Counted from the first letter of the stretch, positions 1 to 6,682 are shown. The stretch is 10,036 nucleotides of DNA from JAKOQB01 sp036824465 (GCA_036824465.1 DAITAC010000130.1:1-10036), one strand, 5' to 3'. Notes: generated by a model not told the origin, from the sequence alone. Program-made: numbers and translations.

Positions 1-55
1 AGGACACCGCCCTTTCACGGCGATAACACCGGTTCGAATCCGGTAGGGGACGCCA
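1..55 (+). tRNA. tRNA-Glu (anticodon TTC), 5' end cut off by the window
   Basis: This is the 3' part of a glutamate tRNA. The anticodon arm has stem CCGCC (7-11), loop CTTTCAC with anticodon TTC (14-16), and GGCGA (19-23). A short variable loop follows, then a T arm with the canonical GGTTCGAATCC core (31-41), an acceptor strand GGGGAC, discriminator G52 and an encoded CCA (53-55). The layout and much of the sequence match the familiar E. coli tRNA-Glu, and about 21 bases (acceptor 5' strand and most of the D arm) lie outside the window. One oddity is that the outermost anticodon-stem pair would be C7 with A23, a mismatch where other tRNA-Glu genes have C-G or T-A. No terminator is obvious downstream. 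Confidence 0.95.
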
Positions 56-134
56 AAGAAATCAAGGAAGTGAGTGAAGGTGTACCGGTCGCGAGTGCAT
101 GCGCCATTCACGATAGGCTGCGGACCAAAACGCT

Positions 135-707
135 CTAATCGCGCCTGAATAATCGTTTCAGCAGCGCTTGCAGCTGGCTCCCGAAGCCGAAAGTCGCTGG
201 GGCATGAAGCGCCTTCAACAAGTCGGCATCGAAATGCAGTCGCGTTGCGTCAAGCTCGGCACGGGCGCGCGTCCTTAGCCGCGCATCAAACGCCTTGAAG
301 AACTTGTCGGCCATCGCTCCGGCGGCCGCGTCAATCAGCGTTGCCCCGACCTGCGCAAGCTTGCCGTCGATCTGCACATTGGCTGTGTAGCTCAGCCGCG
401 TGCCGGCCCCGGCATCGGCAAGAGTGACGAGCACATCGCCACGTGCGAATCCGGCCTCGCCATCGGAGCTGTCGAATCTCATCGTATAGCTGTCGGGCGT
501 AATGAGGTCAGCCAACTCGACCGACCCCGTGAAGCGCGACTGCACCGCACCGATTGCGGCATTCATCACGAACTCGTAGCGGTCCTCCCCTGTGGCGGCC
601 AGCCTCTCGCATCCGGGCACGCATTGTTTCAGCACTTCGATGTCGTTCAGTGCCGTCCACGCGGTCATGCGATCGGCGGTGAACACTTCTTCTCCGTTCA
701 ACTCCAC
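135..707 (-). CDS. CoxG-like SRPBCC family protein (carbon monoxide dehydrogenase subunit G family)
   Basis: The 190-residue protein belongs to the CoxG branch of the SRPBCC (START-like) fold. Family hallmarks in order are the N-terminal strand and helix with WTALNDIEVLKQCVPGCE (about 17-34), YEFVMNAAIGAVQSRFTG (about 44-61), a GFARG turn, the GTRLSYTANVQIDGKLAQVG strand pair (about 102-121) and a C-terminal helix with MADKFFKAF. The tail beyond residue 165 ends in a short basic, leucine-rich segment (LLKRLFRRD) that could touch a membrane. CoxG proteins serve molybdenum CO dehydrogenases and related hydroxylases, and recent work links CoxG to quinone handling. No coxS, coxM or coxL is in the window, so the partner enzyme is unknown. 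The start is GTG (705-707) with a GGGGGAG ribosome site about 6-8 bases upstream; an ATG two bases earlier is out of frame. Family assignment is secure, the precise role is not. Confidence 0.9.
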   Translation of the reverse strand: MELNGEEVFTADRMTAWTALNDIEVLKQCVPGCERLAATGEDRYEFVMNAAIGAVQSRFTGSVELADLITPDSYTMRFDSSDGEAGFARGDVLVTLADAGAGTRLSYTANVQIDGKLAQVGATLIDAAAGAMADKFFKAFDARLRTRARAELDATRLHFDADLLKALHAPATFGFGSQLQALLKRLFRRD

Positions 708-1046
708 ATGTCACTCCCCCGCGTCGCTGTCGCTGTTCCCGCCCATGTCTGCGCCCGTTCCCGCTGGCTTCGATATTGTGCACGGGCTCCTTCATGGTGG
801 CTTCTGCCGGGATGCCGTGAACGTCTCCCGGGGGTCCGAAGAGCACCAGTGAAGTGAAGTGGACTCGTCCCCGGGGCGATCGCCGGGCTGTCCCAAGGCA
901 AAGCGCAGGAACGAGAGCAGCGGAATAGACGGAGCGCAAGCCGTTCCCCGAGGTCCGATCAAGCAGGCTCCATCAGAAGTCTGATCTCAATTTCACTCAT
1001 CCGGTGCCGATCCTGAAACCTATCTGCCCCTTCGCAGTCAGGTTTC
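708..1046. other. intergenic stretch of about 340 bases without a supported gene
   Basis: This lies between two divergently read genes (CoxG-like leftward, exported protein rightward), so it should hold both promoters. Every reading frame here is short or is a shadow of the CoxG-like gene, with no ribosome site plus start plus protein-like composition. Short G/C-rich inverted motifs occur near 822-890, but I cannot assign a riboswitch or a clear -35/-10 pair. Confidence 0.6.
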
Positions 1047-1514
1047 ATGTCGCCCCGTCTCCCGCTCCTGGTCTGCACGATTCTGTTCGCAATCCTGCCT
1101 GGAGCCGCGCTCGCGCAACAGGGCCTTCCAGCCGAACTGACCTGGCTGTGCTGGCTCGAGACACGCGACGGTTTCTTTATCCGTTGCCGCGTCGACGAGG
1201 ACCCACTCGCACAGGCGATCGCGGAAAACGACGCAATCGTGCCGGCCGCACTGATGCAGCCGGTCGACAATCGTGCGATCCGGCAGGAGATCTTCAAGCC
1301 CGGCCGTGCGCCGAATGTCTCGCGCCTGGTGCGCGAGCAGCCGGCGCACTTTGAAGCGCTGATCTGGGCGATCCCCATTCACGCCATGCCGTTCGACGAC
1401 TCGCCTTTGCGCGAACTCGCACAGTCGGTGATGTGCGGATCGGATCGAAACTGCTCGGCGTTCCTGGGTCGCCCTGAGTTGCCAGCGCAATCGGTGCGGA
1501 TCGCGCGCCGCTAA
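1047..1514 (+). CDS. small exported protein of unknown function, four cysteines in the mature part
   Basis: I do not recognise this 155-residue protein. It begins with a good Sec signal peptide: basic start, hydrophobic core LLVCTILFAILPGAALA, predicted cut ALA-QQ near residue 23. The mature part of about 130 residues has four cysteines (C35, C47, C130, C136), an even number that suits two periplasmic disulfides, and no CXXCH motif, so it is not a c-type cytochrome. The N-terminal part (LTWLCWLETRDGFFIRCRVDED) and the C-terminal part (SVMCGSDRNCSAFLGRPEL) look like two folded ends joined by disulfides. The start ATG has only a weak AGG ribosome motif at 1040-1042. It converges on the cytochrome pair on the other strand. 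A real gene is likely because of the signal peptide and cysteine pattern; function is unknown. Confidence 0.7.
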   Translation: MSPRLPLLVCTILFAILPGAALAQQGLPAELTWLCWLETRDGFFIRCRVDEDPLAQAIAENDAIVPAALMQPVDNRAIRQEIFKPGRAPNVSRLVREQPAHFEALIWAIPIHAMPFDDSPLRELAQSVMCGSDRNCSAFLGRPELPAQSVRIARR

Positions 1515-1538
1515 GCGCGTACATCGTCCTATTCGCGG

Positions 1539-1576
1539 AAAAAAAGAGGCGCTTCCTGAGGGAAGGAAGCGCCTTC
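1539..1576 (-). terminator. rho-independent terminator of the minus-strand cytochrome pair
   Basis: A perfect 9-bp inverted repeat, GGCGCTTCC (1548-1556) and GGAAGCGCC (1565-1573), encloses an 8-base loop. On the minus strand the stem is followed directly by a T-rich run (TCTTTTTTT, complement of 1539-1547), the classic intrinsic terminator layout. It lies about 90 bases after the stop of the tetrahaem lipoprotein gene. On the plus strand no T run follows, so it should act mainly on the leftward transcript. A second small inverted repeat, GCCGTG (1578-1583) with CACGGC (1591-1596), lies just before it in the leftward transcript. Confidence 0.85.
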
Positions 1577-1667
1577 GGCCGTGATGGTTTCACGGCGAGA
1601 GCGTTGGTCGACTCTGTGGCTCGTCGTCCTTTCACGAGCAAGTTGCGTGCCGAGACGGCGGGCTCCA

Positions 1668-2780
1668 TCAACGCGCGTCGTTGTGCGCGACGCGGTGCAA
1701 GCCGGCGGTTCCCCAGGCGCGCACGACATACGCGGAGATCGAGTCCATCTGGGCAGTCGAGAGAACACCACGCCATGCCGGCATCGATGTTCCGGCGATG
1801 CCATCGCGCATCGCTGCGGCGACCCGCTGGCGCGTCAGCGTTGCGGCGACCTCGGTGCGGGTGAAATCGGGCGGGTGTGGATCCAGGAAACTGCCGCGCC
1901 AGTTGCGGCCGCTGCCATCGGCGGCGTGGCAGTGCGCACAGTTGTCGAGGAACAGCTTCGCGCCCGTCTTCTCAACGCGCGTCAGATCGGCGATCTGCGG
2001 CACGCGTTCGTGCAGTTCATACGGATCACCTGCGTCGGACGCGTGTGGCAGATGTTCTGCCATCACCCGCACCGGCACCGCGGCGAGCGCGGCCCGTTCG
2101 TGGCAGCCAAGGCATTCGGAGGGGTAGCGCTCATCGTCGTAGTTTCCGAGGGGAAATGACACGCCGCGCAGTGCCCAGGGTTCACCCATCTGCGTGACGC
2201 GCCCGCGGTCGTGACAACTGACGCACGCTGATAGATACAGGTGTTTGCCGCGCGCCTGCTCGCTGTCCAGGCTTTCCCACGGTGTGTCGACGGCAATGGC
2301 GCCGGTGGCGAACGGAAACGCGACGGCATAGCGTTCGTGATCCGGCCATCCGTTCTCAGCGGTGTGATAGTGCGTGTTCGGCCGCTTGCCGACGATGAAC
2401 TCGTCGCGCACGAAATCGACCACGCGCTCGATCTCGCGCTCGTTCAAGGTGCCGGCGAATGCGGCCATCGCCGTGCCCGGACGCCCGTCGCGCACTGCGA
2501 CCAGCATCGCCGGGCGCGGCAGCGAATCAGGTGTTGCCGCCTGGAAGTCACGCGGCTTGGGATCGACAAAGCTGGCGGCGAGCGTCTTTGCGTCGCCGGA
2601 GTAGCCGTGGCAGTAATAGCAGCGGAAGTTATAGATACGCCGGCCTTCCTCATGTGCAGCCGCGCTGTGCCGCTCGGTGGCCGGTGCGATGACTTCCTGT
2701 TGCACGCAGCCGGCGATCAGCGCCAGGGCCGCGACGGCCCAACATCGCGATCGACGTGCAAAGCGGATGAACGTCGTCAC
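1668..2780 (-). CDS. tetrahaem c-type cytochrome lipoprotein with two terminal class-I domains and a central dihaem segment
   Basis: The 370-residue protein is predicted to be an electron carrier anchored to the outer membrane. The start has basic residues, a hydrophobic stretch and the lipobox LIAGC with the lipidated cysteine at C25; the next residue is V, not D, so Lol sorting to the outer membrane is expected. Four CXXCH motifs are visible: CYYCH (54-58), CVSCH (186-190), CLGCH (223-227) and CAHCH (281-285). The first and last sit in cytochrome c class-I modules with candidate methionine ligands M104 (GTAMAAF) and M333 (GTSMPAW), and both modules share a P(K/H)PxDF motif after the haem. 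The middle pair lies in a segment without such a methionine and with several histidines, so bis-histidine ligation is plausible. The start is GTG (2778-2780), overlapping the preceding stop by 4 bases, with GGAG about 6 bases upstream. It is co-transcribed with the trihaem gene. Confidence 0.88.
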   Translation of the reverse strand: MTTFIRFARRSRCWAVAALALIAGCVQQEVIAPATERHSAAAHEEGRRIYNFRCYYCHGYSGDAKTLAASFVDPKPRDFQAATPDSLPRPAMLVAVRDGRPGTAMAAFAGTLNEREIERVVDFVRDEFIVGKRPNTHYHTAENGWPDHERYAVAFPFATGAIAVDTPWESLDSEQARGKHLYLSACVSCHDRGRVTQMGEPWALRGVSFPLGNYDDERYPSECLGCHERAALAAVPVRVMAEHLPHASDAGDPYELHERVPQIADLTRVEKTGAKLFLDNCAHCHAADGSGRNWRGSFLDPHPPDFTRTEVAATLTRQRVAAAMRDGIAGTSMPAWRGVLSTAQMDSISAYVVRAWGTAGLHRVAHNDAR

Positions 2781-3874
2781 CTTGCTCCAGCGACGCGCGC
2801 TGCACCAGACGGGCGGATGAACGCATTGAACACGTACTCAGATACGTCGGCGATCTGCTGATCGTTGAGGACCTTGTTCCAGGCCGGCATCTCGCTGCCC
2901 AGGCGGCCCACCGAAACGGCCGCGAACAGAGCGGGGCGGTTGAATGTCTGGCGTGAGTCATCCGTCAGGAAATCGCGCGGCTTGGGTCGAATGAAGTACG
3001 CGCGTGGCCCTTGCGCATCGCCTTTGACGCCGTGGCACGTGGCGCAGTTGGCGTCGTAGAACGCGCGCCCGCGCGCCGCATCTCCGCGCAGGCCTTTCGG
3101 GAACGGCAGATCCATCGCCTTGGCCGTGGCGACCGCGGCTGGCGGGGCGGATTTCGGCGCGTCTGTCGCGCGACCGCCGTGCGCCTGGGTGCCAGACACC
3201 GACGCGGTCTGGGTTGCCATGAATTCGATGCGAATGAAATCGACCGCGGCGGTGATGTCGTCCGCAACAAGCTTGCTGCCGGCCTGACCCATTGTTTTGC
3301 GATGCGCATCGCCGCCGGCGGTTCCGACCATGCGCTCGCGCGTGAGTTCGACGCGCGCCTGTGGCGTGGTCAGGTCACGCGTCGTCATCGGCCCGTGCGC
3401 AGCGCCCTGGCCCTGTGGTCCATGGCAGGCGACGCAGGTCTGCGCGTAGACATCGCGGCCGTGGGCGAACGCGGGTGTCTTGCGCGGGGCCATGAACGTC
3501 GCGATCATGTAGTCGACCAGCGCCCCGATGTCGGTTGGTGACAGTTGCGTTGTCCACCCGGTCATCGCGGTACCCGGCTTGCCGCTGGCCACGATGGCGA
3601 TCATGTAGTCGCGCGTCAGCGTCTGCAGCGCGGCTGCCTCGGTGAAATCACGCGGCGGCGGCACCAGACTGCTGCGCGCGCGGCTGCGGCCATCGCCCTT
3701 GTCGCCGTGGCAGACCGAGCAGTAGTTGTGATAGAGCAGGTCGGGACGGCTTTCGCCGGCAACTCGCGTTCGCTTTGGAATCGGCTGCTGCGCCTGCGCC
3801 GCAAACATGACACATGCGGCAATGATCGCCGTCGCTCCGGCGAGCCAGCGAGACACCGGGCACTGCATCCGCAT
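2777..3874 (-). CDS. secreted trihaem c-type cytochrome, three class-I domains in tandem
   Basis: The 365-residue protein is exported by a Sec signal peptide (hydrophobic TAIIAACVMFAAQA, likely cut AQA-QQ near residue 28) and probably carries electrons in the periplasm. Three class-I cytochrome c modules follow each other, with haem motifs CSVCH (52-56), CVACH (147-151) and CATCH (277-281). Candidate sixth-ligand methionines are M104 (GTAMTGW), M195 (TMGQAG) and M329 (EMPAW). A Pro/Ala/Thr-rich stretch at about 222-255 links modules two and three. The reading frame is open further upstream to 3916, but ATG at 3872-3874 is preferred because CAGGAG lies 6-8 bases before it and it gives a proper signal peptide. 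The stop overlaps the GTG of the tetrahaem lipoprotein gene by 4 bases, so translation is probably coupled. Modules one and three resemble the terminal modules of that neighbour (PPPRDF, RPKPRDF), suggesting duplication of a common unit. Confidence 0.9.
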   Translation of the reverse strand: MRMQCPVSRWLAGATAIIAACVMFAAQAQQPIPKRTRVAGESRPDLLYHNYCSVCHGDKGDGRSRARSSLVPPPRDFTEAAALQTLTRDYMIAIVASGKPGTAMTGWTTQLSPTDIGALVDYMIATFMAPRKTPAFAHGRDVYAQTCVACHGPQGQGAAHGPMTTRDLTTPQARVELTRERMVGTAGGDAHRKTMGQAGSKLVADDITAAVDFIRIEFMATQTASVSGTQAHGGRATDAPKSAPPAAVATAKAMDLPFPKGLRGDAARGRAFYDANCATCHGVKGDAQGPRAYFIRPKPRDFLTDDSRQTFNRPALFAAVSVGRLGSEMPAWNKVLNDQQIADVSEYVFNAFIRPSGAARVAGAR

Positions 3875-4047
3875 TCTTTTCTCCTGACGTCGGCCTTCTC
3901 GATTCCGAGAAAACAAGCCGCAACTCTCTCACTGTTGATACGCAAGACCGAACCACGCCCGCGGAAAGCGCTGCGCTTGACGCGTCTGCCTGACTGATAG
4001 CAAGGCGTGCGCCTGCTTTGAGGACACAGGCACAGGCGTTGCTAATT

Positions 4048-4083
4048 CACCTGCACCCGCCAAGCGTCGTTTGCGTGCAGGTG
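4048..4083 (+). repeat. perfect 9-bp inverted repeat in the leader of the cytochrome c5-type gene
   Basis: CACCTGCAC (4048-4056) and GTGCAGGTG (4075-4083) are exact inverted copies separated by 18 bases; G-U pairs would extend the stem further outwards. It ends about 30 bases before the ribosome site of the monohaem cytochrome gene. It could be an RNA hairpin in the 5' leader or a pair of operator half-sites in the divergent control region (3875-4125). No T run follows, so it is not an intrinsic terminator. I see no convincing -35/-10 promoter beside it. Confidence 0.55.
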
Positions 4084-4125
4084 GGTCGGTCTGCGCAGTC
4101 AATTCGAACAGCAAAGGAGAAGACA

Positions 4126-4428
4126 ATGAGGTTTGCCTTAAGCATCATCGCGAGCCTCGCTGCGCTGTCGTGTTCAGCGGCGCAAGCCGCCGACGGCAAG
4201 CTCGTTTACGCGCAGGCATGCGCAATGTGCCACGCGCAGGGCGTGGCTGGCGCGCCGCGGCTGGCGGATAAGGGCGCCTGGCAGACGCGCGTCGCGAGCG
4301 GCAGGGCTGCGCTGCTGGCCTCGGTGCTCAAGGGCAAGGGTGCCATGCCCGCGAAGGGGGGCAACGCCTCACTTTCCGAGGCTGACGTGAAGGCTGCGCT
4401 CGATTTCATTCTGGCTGAGGTGAAGTAG
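4126..4428 (+). CDS. small monohaem class-I cytochrome c (cytochrome c5 type)
   Basis: The 100-residue protein is a soluble periplasmic electron shuttle. A signal peptide (MRFALSIIASLAALSCSAAQA, cut AQA-AD near residue 21) precedes a compact module of about 80 residues. The haem motif CAMCH is at 32-36, the GAPRLADKGAW segment follows at about 42-52, and the sixth-ligand methionine is M74 in KGAMPAKGG; these are hallmarks of the c5/c555-like group. The final helix (ADVKAALDFILAEVK) is typical. The start is well fixed by AAGGAGA (4114-4120), seven bases before ATG, although the frame is open further upstream. It diverges from the trihaem/tetrahaem pair and lies 59 bases before the tetrahaem gene, so it probably heads that transcript and passes electrons between inner-membrane donors and the multihaem proteins. 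Confidence 0.93.
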   Translation: MRFALSIIASLAALSCSAAQAADGKLVYAQACAMCHAQGVAGAPRLADKGAWQTRVASGRAALLASVLKGKGAMPAKGGNASLSEADVKAALDFILAEVK

Positions 4429-4487
4429 TTCTGGCCGCCGAGTGACGGAACACTGCGCGACTCAATCGTCTGCTGCGGAAGCTCTGC

Positions 4488-5255
4488 GTGCGCGGTCTTC
4501 CTCGCTCCCTGCGCGCAGCGATCATGATCGGACTTGCCTTCATTGCCAGCCCTGCGCATCTGCAGGACCTGCGCCAGACGCCGCACGACCTGCGCAGCCG
4601 GCTTGCGCCAGGGACGCGCGATGAGTCGGCGATGTGTGTGTTCTGTCACGCGCCGGTCGGCGAGCGTGCGGCATCAGCGCTACGGCCACGTTGGCAGCCG
4701 AGCGAAAGTGGCATCGGTGGATTCTCGCTGTACGCGGCACCAATGGACGATTCGACGAATGCACGCGAGATTCCGAGCGCGTCAATGGTCTGCCTGTCGT
4801 GTCATGACGCCACGCAGGCGCCGGGCATCGCGGGCGGCGTGAGCGATCACCCGATCGGCATTCCGTATGCCGGCGAAGCTGGAACCGATGTCGGCGGCGT
4901 GTGGCAGCCGGCAACAATCGATGAGCAGGCGCGTGCGCATCGGCTGCGCATCCAATCGCGCGCTGCCGCCGGCGCCCGCTTGATCGGTCGGACGGGGTTT
5001 CGTCCCGCGTCGCGTTCGGTCATCGATCAGCGCGCCGTATGGTGGGTGGCGACTTCGGCCAATTCGGCGCGCCGCACCCGCAACGATTTGCCGCTGTATG
5101 GAGACGTTGAGGCCGGCTCAGGGCCGGCAAGCGGGACGATATCGGCGCCGACGATCGAGTGTGGAACGTGCCATGACCCGCACGCGACGACGCCGATGTT
5201 TCTGCGCATACCGAATAACGGCAGCCGGCTTTGTCTGAGCTGTCACGACGTATGA
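4488..5255 (+). CDS. exported tetrahaem cytochrome, OmcE-like/doubled-CXXCH type, divergent paralogue
   Basis: The 255-residue protein has a signal peptide (basic N-terminus, core AAIMIGLAFIASPA) and four haem motifs: CVFCH (50-54), CLSCH (102-106), CGTCH (225-229) and CLSCH (249-253). The order, the conserved DHPIG (120-124), VWWVAT (184-189), CHDPH (228-232) and FLRIPNNGS (238-246) segments make it a paralogue of the cytochrome at 6683-7528. Candidate distal ligands are H33, H121, H151 and H232. The histidine that follows the first haem motif in the paralogue (CHTPH) is a valine here (CHAPV). The mature chain is much richer in arginine and poorer in Thr/Asn than the paralogue, so it may be a periplasmic or interface partner rather than the main filament subunit. 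GTG at 4488 is chosen because GGAAG lies six bases upstream; ATG at 4524 is an alternative. It overlaps ATGA with an in-frame ATG of the propeller gene. Confidence 0.87.
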   Translation: MRGLPRSLRAAIMIGLAFIASPAHLQDLRQTPHDLRSRLAPGTRDESAMCVFCHAPVGERAASALRPRWQPSESGIGGFSLYAAPMDDSTNAREIPSASMVCLSCHDATQAPGIAGGVSDHPIGIPYAGEAGTDVGGVWQPATIDEQARAHRLRIQSRAAAGARLIGRTGFRPASRSVIDQRAVWWVATSANSARRTRNDLPLYGDVEAGSGPASGTISAPTIECGTCHDPHATTPMFLRIPNNGSRLCLSCHDV

Positions 5256-5278
5256 AACCAGCGAACCGGAGTCCTACG

Positions 5279-6409
5279 ATGGACGCACTCTTCTTCTTGA
5301 TACGCCTCCTTGCCAGGCAGCGATCGATCGGCATCCAGGCGGTGTTCATTCTTGCCGCCCTGATTGGCGGTTGTGCGCAAGTCACCGAGGGACCCCTGCG
5401 CAAGGAGGGCCCGCTCGTGTTTCCCAGCCCGCCGGACGAGGCGCGCTTCGTTCATGAGCGCACTATTTACTCCAGCGCCGATATCGTGCCGGATACGGAC
5501 GAGTCAGGCTTGCGGCGCGCGCTGACGGGTGAATCGCGCAGTGGAGAAGGACTGGCTAAGCCTTACGCGGTTGCGGTTCACCGGGGTCGCATCTTCATGT
5601 CTGATTCGGTCGAGCGCTTTGTACGGGTGTTCGATGTCGCCGCGGGCAAACACTTCAGGATCGGTGAAGAGGAACCCGGTCGCCTTGCGAAACCGCTGGG
5701 GATCGACGTCGATGCGACCGGCAATCTGTATGTGGCCGACATCACGCAGAAGGCCGTAATGATCTACTCCCGCGACGGAGAGTTCCTGCGCAAGATCGGC
5801 GGCGGCAAGGAGTTTGACCGCCTGACCAGCGTGACCGTTGAATCGAGCGGCGAGCGACTTTACGTCGTCGATATCGGCGGTGTCGATTCCGAGAATCACC
5901 GCGTGCGCGTGTTCGACGCGGTCAGCGGCAAACACTTGCAGGACATCGGCAAGCGAGGTTCCGGCCCGGGCGAATTCAACCTGCCGCGCGATTTGGCGAT
6001 CGGAAAGGACGGAAGACTTTACGTTGTCGACGGTGGCAACTTCCGGGTGCAGGTCTTCGACCGGAGCGGAAGGTACCTTCAGACTTTTGGTGCTGTGGGT
6101 CGGCAGCTTGGAAGCTTCGCACGGCCAAAGGAGATCGCCACCGATCGAGAAGGCAATCTGTATGTGGTCGACACCGCGTTCGGCAACTTCCAGATTTTTA
6201 GTCCTGACGGCGAACTGCTGCTGTTCATCGGCGATCGCTCCGAGCGCGACGGCCCCGCCAAGTACATGCTGCCCTCTGGCATCTACGTCGACGAGGATGG
6301 CCGCATCTACATGGTCGATCAGTGGTTCCGCAAGCTTGATGTGTTTCGACCCGTCAGACTGAAGGCGGACGAGGGATTTCTTGTCTATCGAGCAGCGGCG
6401 AAGAAGTAA
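5279..6409 (+). CDS. NHL-repeat six-bladed beta-propeller lipoprotein
   Basis: The 376-residue protein starts with a hydrophobic signal ending in the lipobox LIGGC (C32), followed by A and Q, which favours outer-membrane sorting. After a linker with PPDEARFVHERTIYS (about 51-65) come six NHL-type repeats over about 91-360. Each has the pattern of a strand with G(N/R)(L/I)Y(V/M)(A/V)D, then a strand ending (V/I)(F/Y) and a G turn; examples are GNLYVAD (148-154), GRLYVVD (245-251), GNLYVVD (292-298) and GRIYMVD (341-347). NHL propellers usually bind partners rather than catalyse. Such lipoproteins are common beside multihaem cytochrome genes in Geobacter-like loci, so a role in cytochrome assembly or docking is inferred. 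ATG at 5279 has GGAG seven bases upstream; an in-frame ATG at 5252 overlaps the previous stop (ATGA) and is an equally possible, coupled start giving nine more residues. No cysteine beyond the lipobox and no CXXCH is present. Confidence 0.9.
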   Translation: MDALFFLIRLLARQRSIGIQAVFILAALIGGCAQVTEGPLRKEGPLVFPSPPDEARFVHERTIYSSADIVPDTDESGLRRALTGESRSGEGLAKPYAVAVHRGRIFMSDSVERFVRVFDVAAGKHFRIGEEEPGRLAKPLGIDVDATGNLYVADITQKAVMIYSRDGEFLRKIGGGKEFDRLTSVTVESSGERLYVVDIGGVDSENHRVRVFDAVSGKHLQDIGKRGSGPGEFNLPRDLAIGKDGRLYVVDGGNFRVQVFDRSGRYLQTFGAVGRQLGSFARPKEIATDREGNLYVVDTAFGNFQIFSPDGELLLFIGDRSERDGPAKYMLPSGIYVDEDGRIYMVDQWFRKLDVFRPVRLKADEGFLVYRAAAKK

Positions 6410-6495
6410 TTCTCAGGGATGGGACACCGATTCCTTCTCGGCTCCCGGAATTGAAAGCGGTTGAGGACGCTTGGCGCGCCGCTGCGTCTGATGCA

Positions 6496-6514
6496 AGTCA
6501 CGGGATCCGTGTCT
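6496..6514. promoter_or_regulatory. inverted repeat, possible activator site upstream of the sigma-54-type promoter
   Basis: AGTCACGG (6496-6503) and CCGTGTCT (6507-6514) form 8-base arms with one mismatch around a 3-base centre. Its centre is about 85-90 bases before the transcription start predicted from the -24/-12 element, which is where enhancer-binding activators of sigma-54 usually bind. Only one copy is seen, so the assignment is tentative. The rest of 6410-6682 holds no gene. Confidence 0.4.
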
Positions 6515-6564
6515 TTGGGTGAAGCTTTTCCCGGGCTTGGGAAGGACTTTCACGAATGCTGCAG

Positions 6565-6582
6565 TTGGCACAGATGATGCAT
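6565..6582 (+). promoter_or_regulatory. sigma-54 (RpoN) type -24/-12 promoter for the tetrahaem cytochrome gene
   Basis: TTGGCAC (6565-6571), five bases, then ATGCAT (6577-6582) places GG (6567-6568) and GC (6579-6580) exactly ten bases apart, the invariant sigma-54 geometry. The -24 half is a full match to YTGGCAC, and the -12 half differs from TTGCA by one base. The start of transcription would lie near 6591, giving a leader of about 90 bases before the ATG at 6683. Its position just ahead of a highly secreted-looking cytochrome, in a 273-base gap, supports it. Confidence 0.7.
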
Positions 6583-6682
6583 CGCTGTTGACACCGAGGG
6601 CGCTAACACCCGAACCCTGGGGGCCTTCAGCGGACTAGGTACGAGCCGGGTGATGCATAACTGTGGGAGGAAGAAAATAACC

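Noticed and set aside
508..939. Minus-strand frame with a protein-like patch (VLFGPPGDVHGIPAEATMKEPV) upstream of the CoxG-like gene
   Set aside because: It runs in another frame deep into the CoxG-like gene, becomes a run of Arg/Gly typical of shadow frames, and has no ribosome site.
888..960. Bases resembling parts of a cyclic-di-GMP (GEMM) riboswitch (GGCAAAGC and GCGCAAGCC pieces)
   Set aside because: The spacing and the conserved GGGACGCAAAGCC core are not matched, I cannot fold the required helices, and the gene downstream is not a typical target.
3875..3916. Upstream extension of the trihaem cytochrome frame to 3916
   Set aside because: The extension would add charged residues before the signal peptide, and CAGGAG lies just ahead of ATG 3874. 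A small TTCTCG/CGAGAA inverted repeat (3896-3911) also lies there, suggesting leader rather than coding sequence.
3935..3948. TTGAT followed by AAGAC, considered as an FNR/ANR site
   Set aside because: Only the left half-site fits TTGAT-N4-ATCAA; the right half does not.
3977..4003. TTGACG with TAGCAA as a sigma-70 promoter for the monohaem cytochrome gene
   Set aside because: The spacer is 13-15 bases and the -10 match is poor, so I do not claim a promoter.
4018..4125. Upstream extension of the cytochrome c5-type frame
   Set aside because: A strong ribosome site and a perfect signal peptide start at 4126; the extension covers the 9-bp inverted repeat.
6526..6545. TTTTCCC with GGGAAGG as a terminator after the propeller gene
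   Set aside because: The stem has only five Watson-Crick pairs plus G-U pairs and no T run follows.
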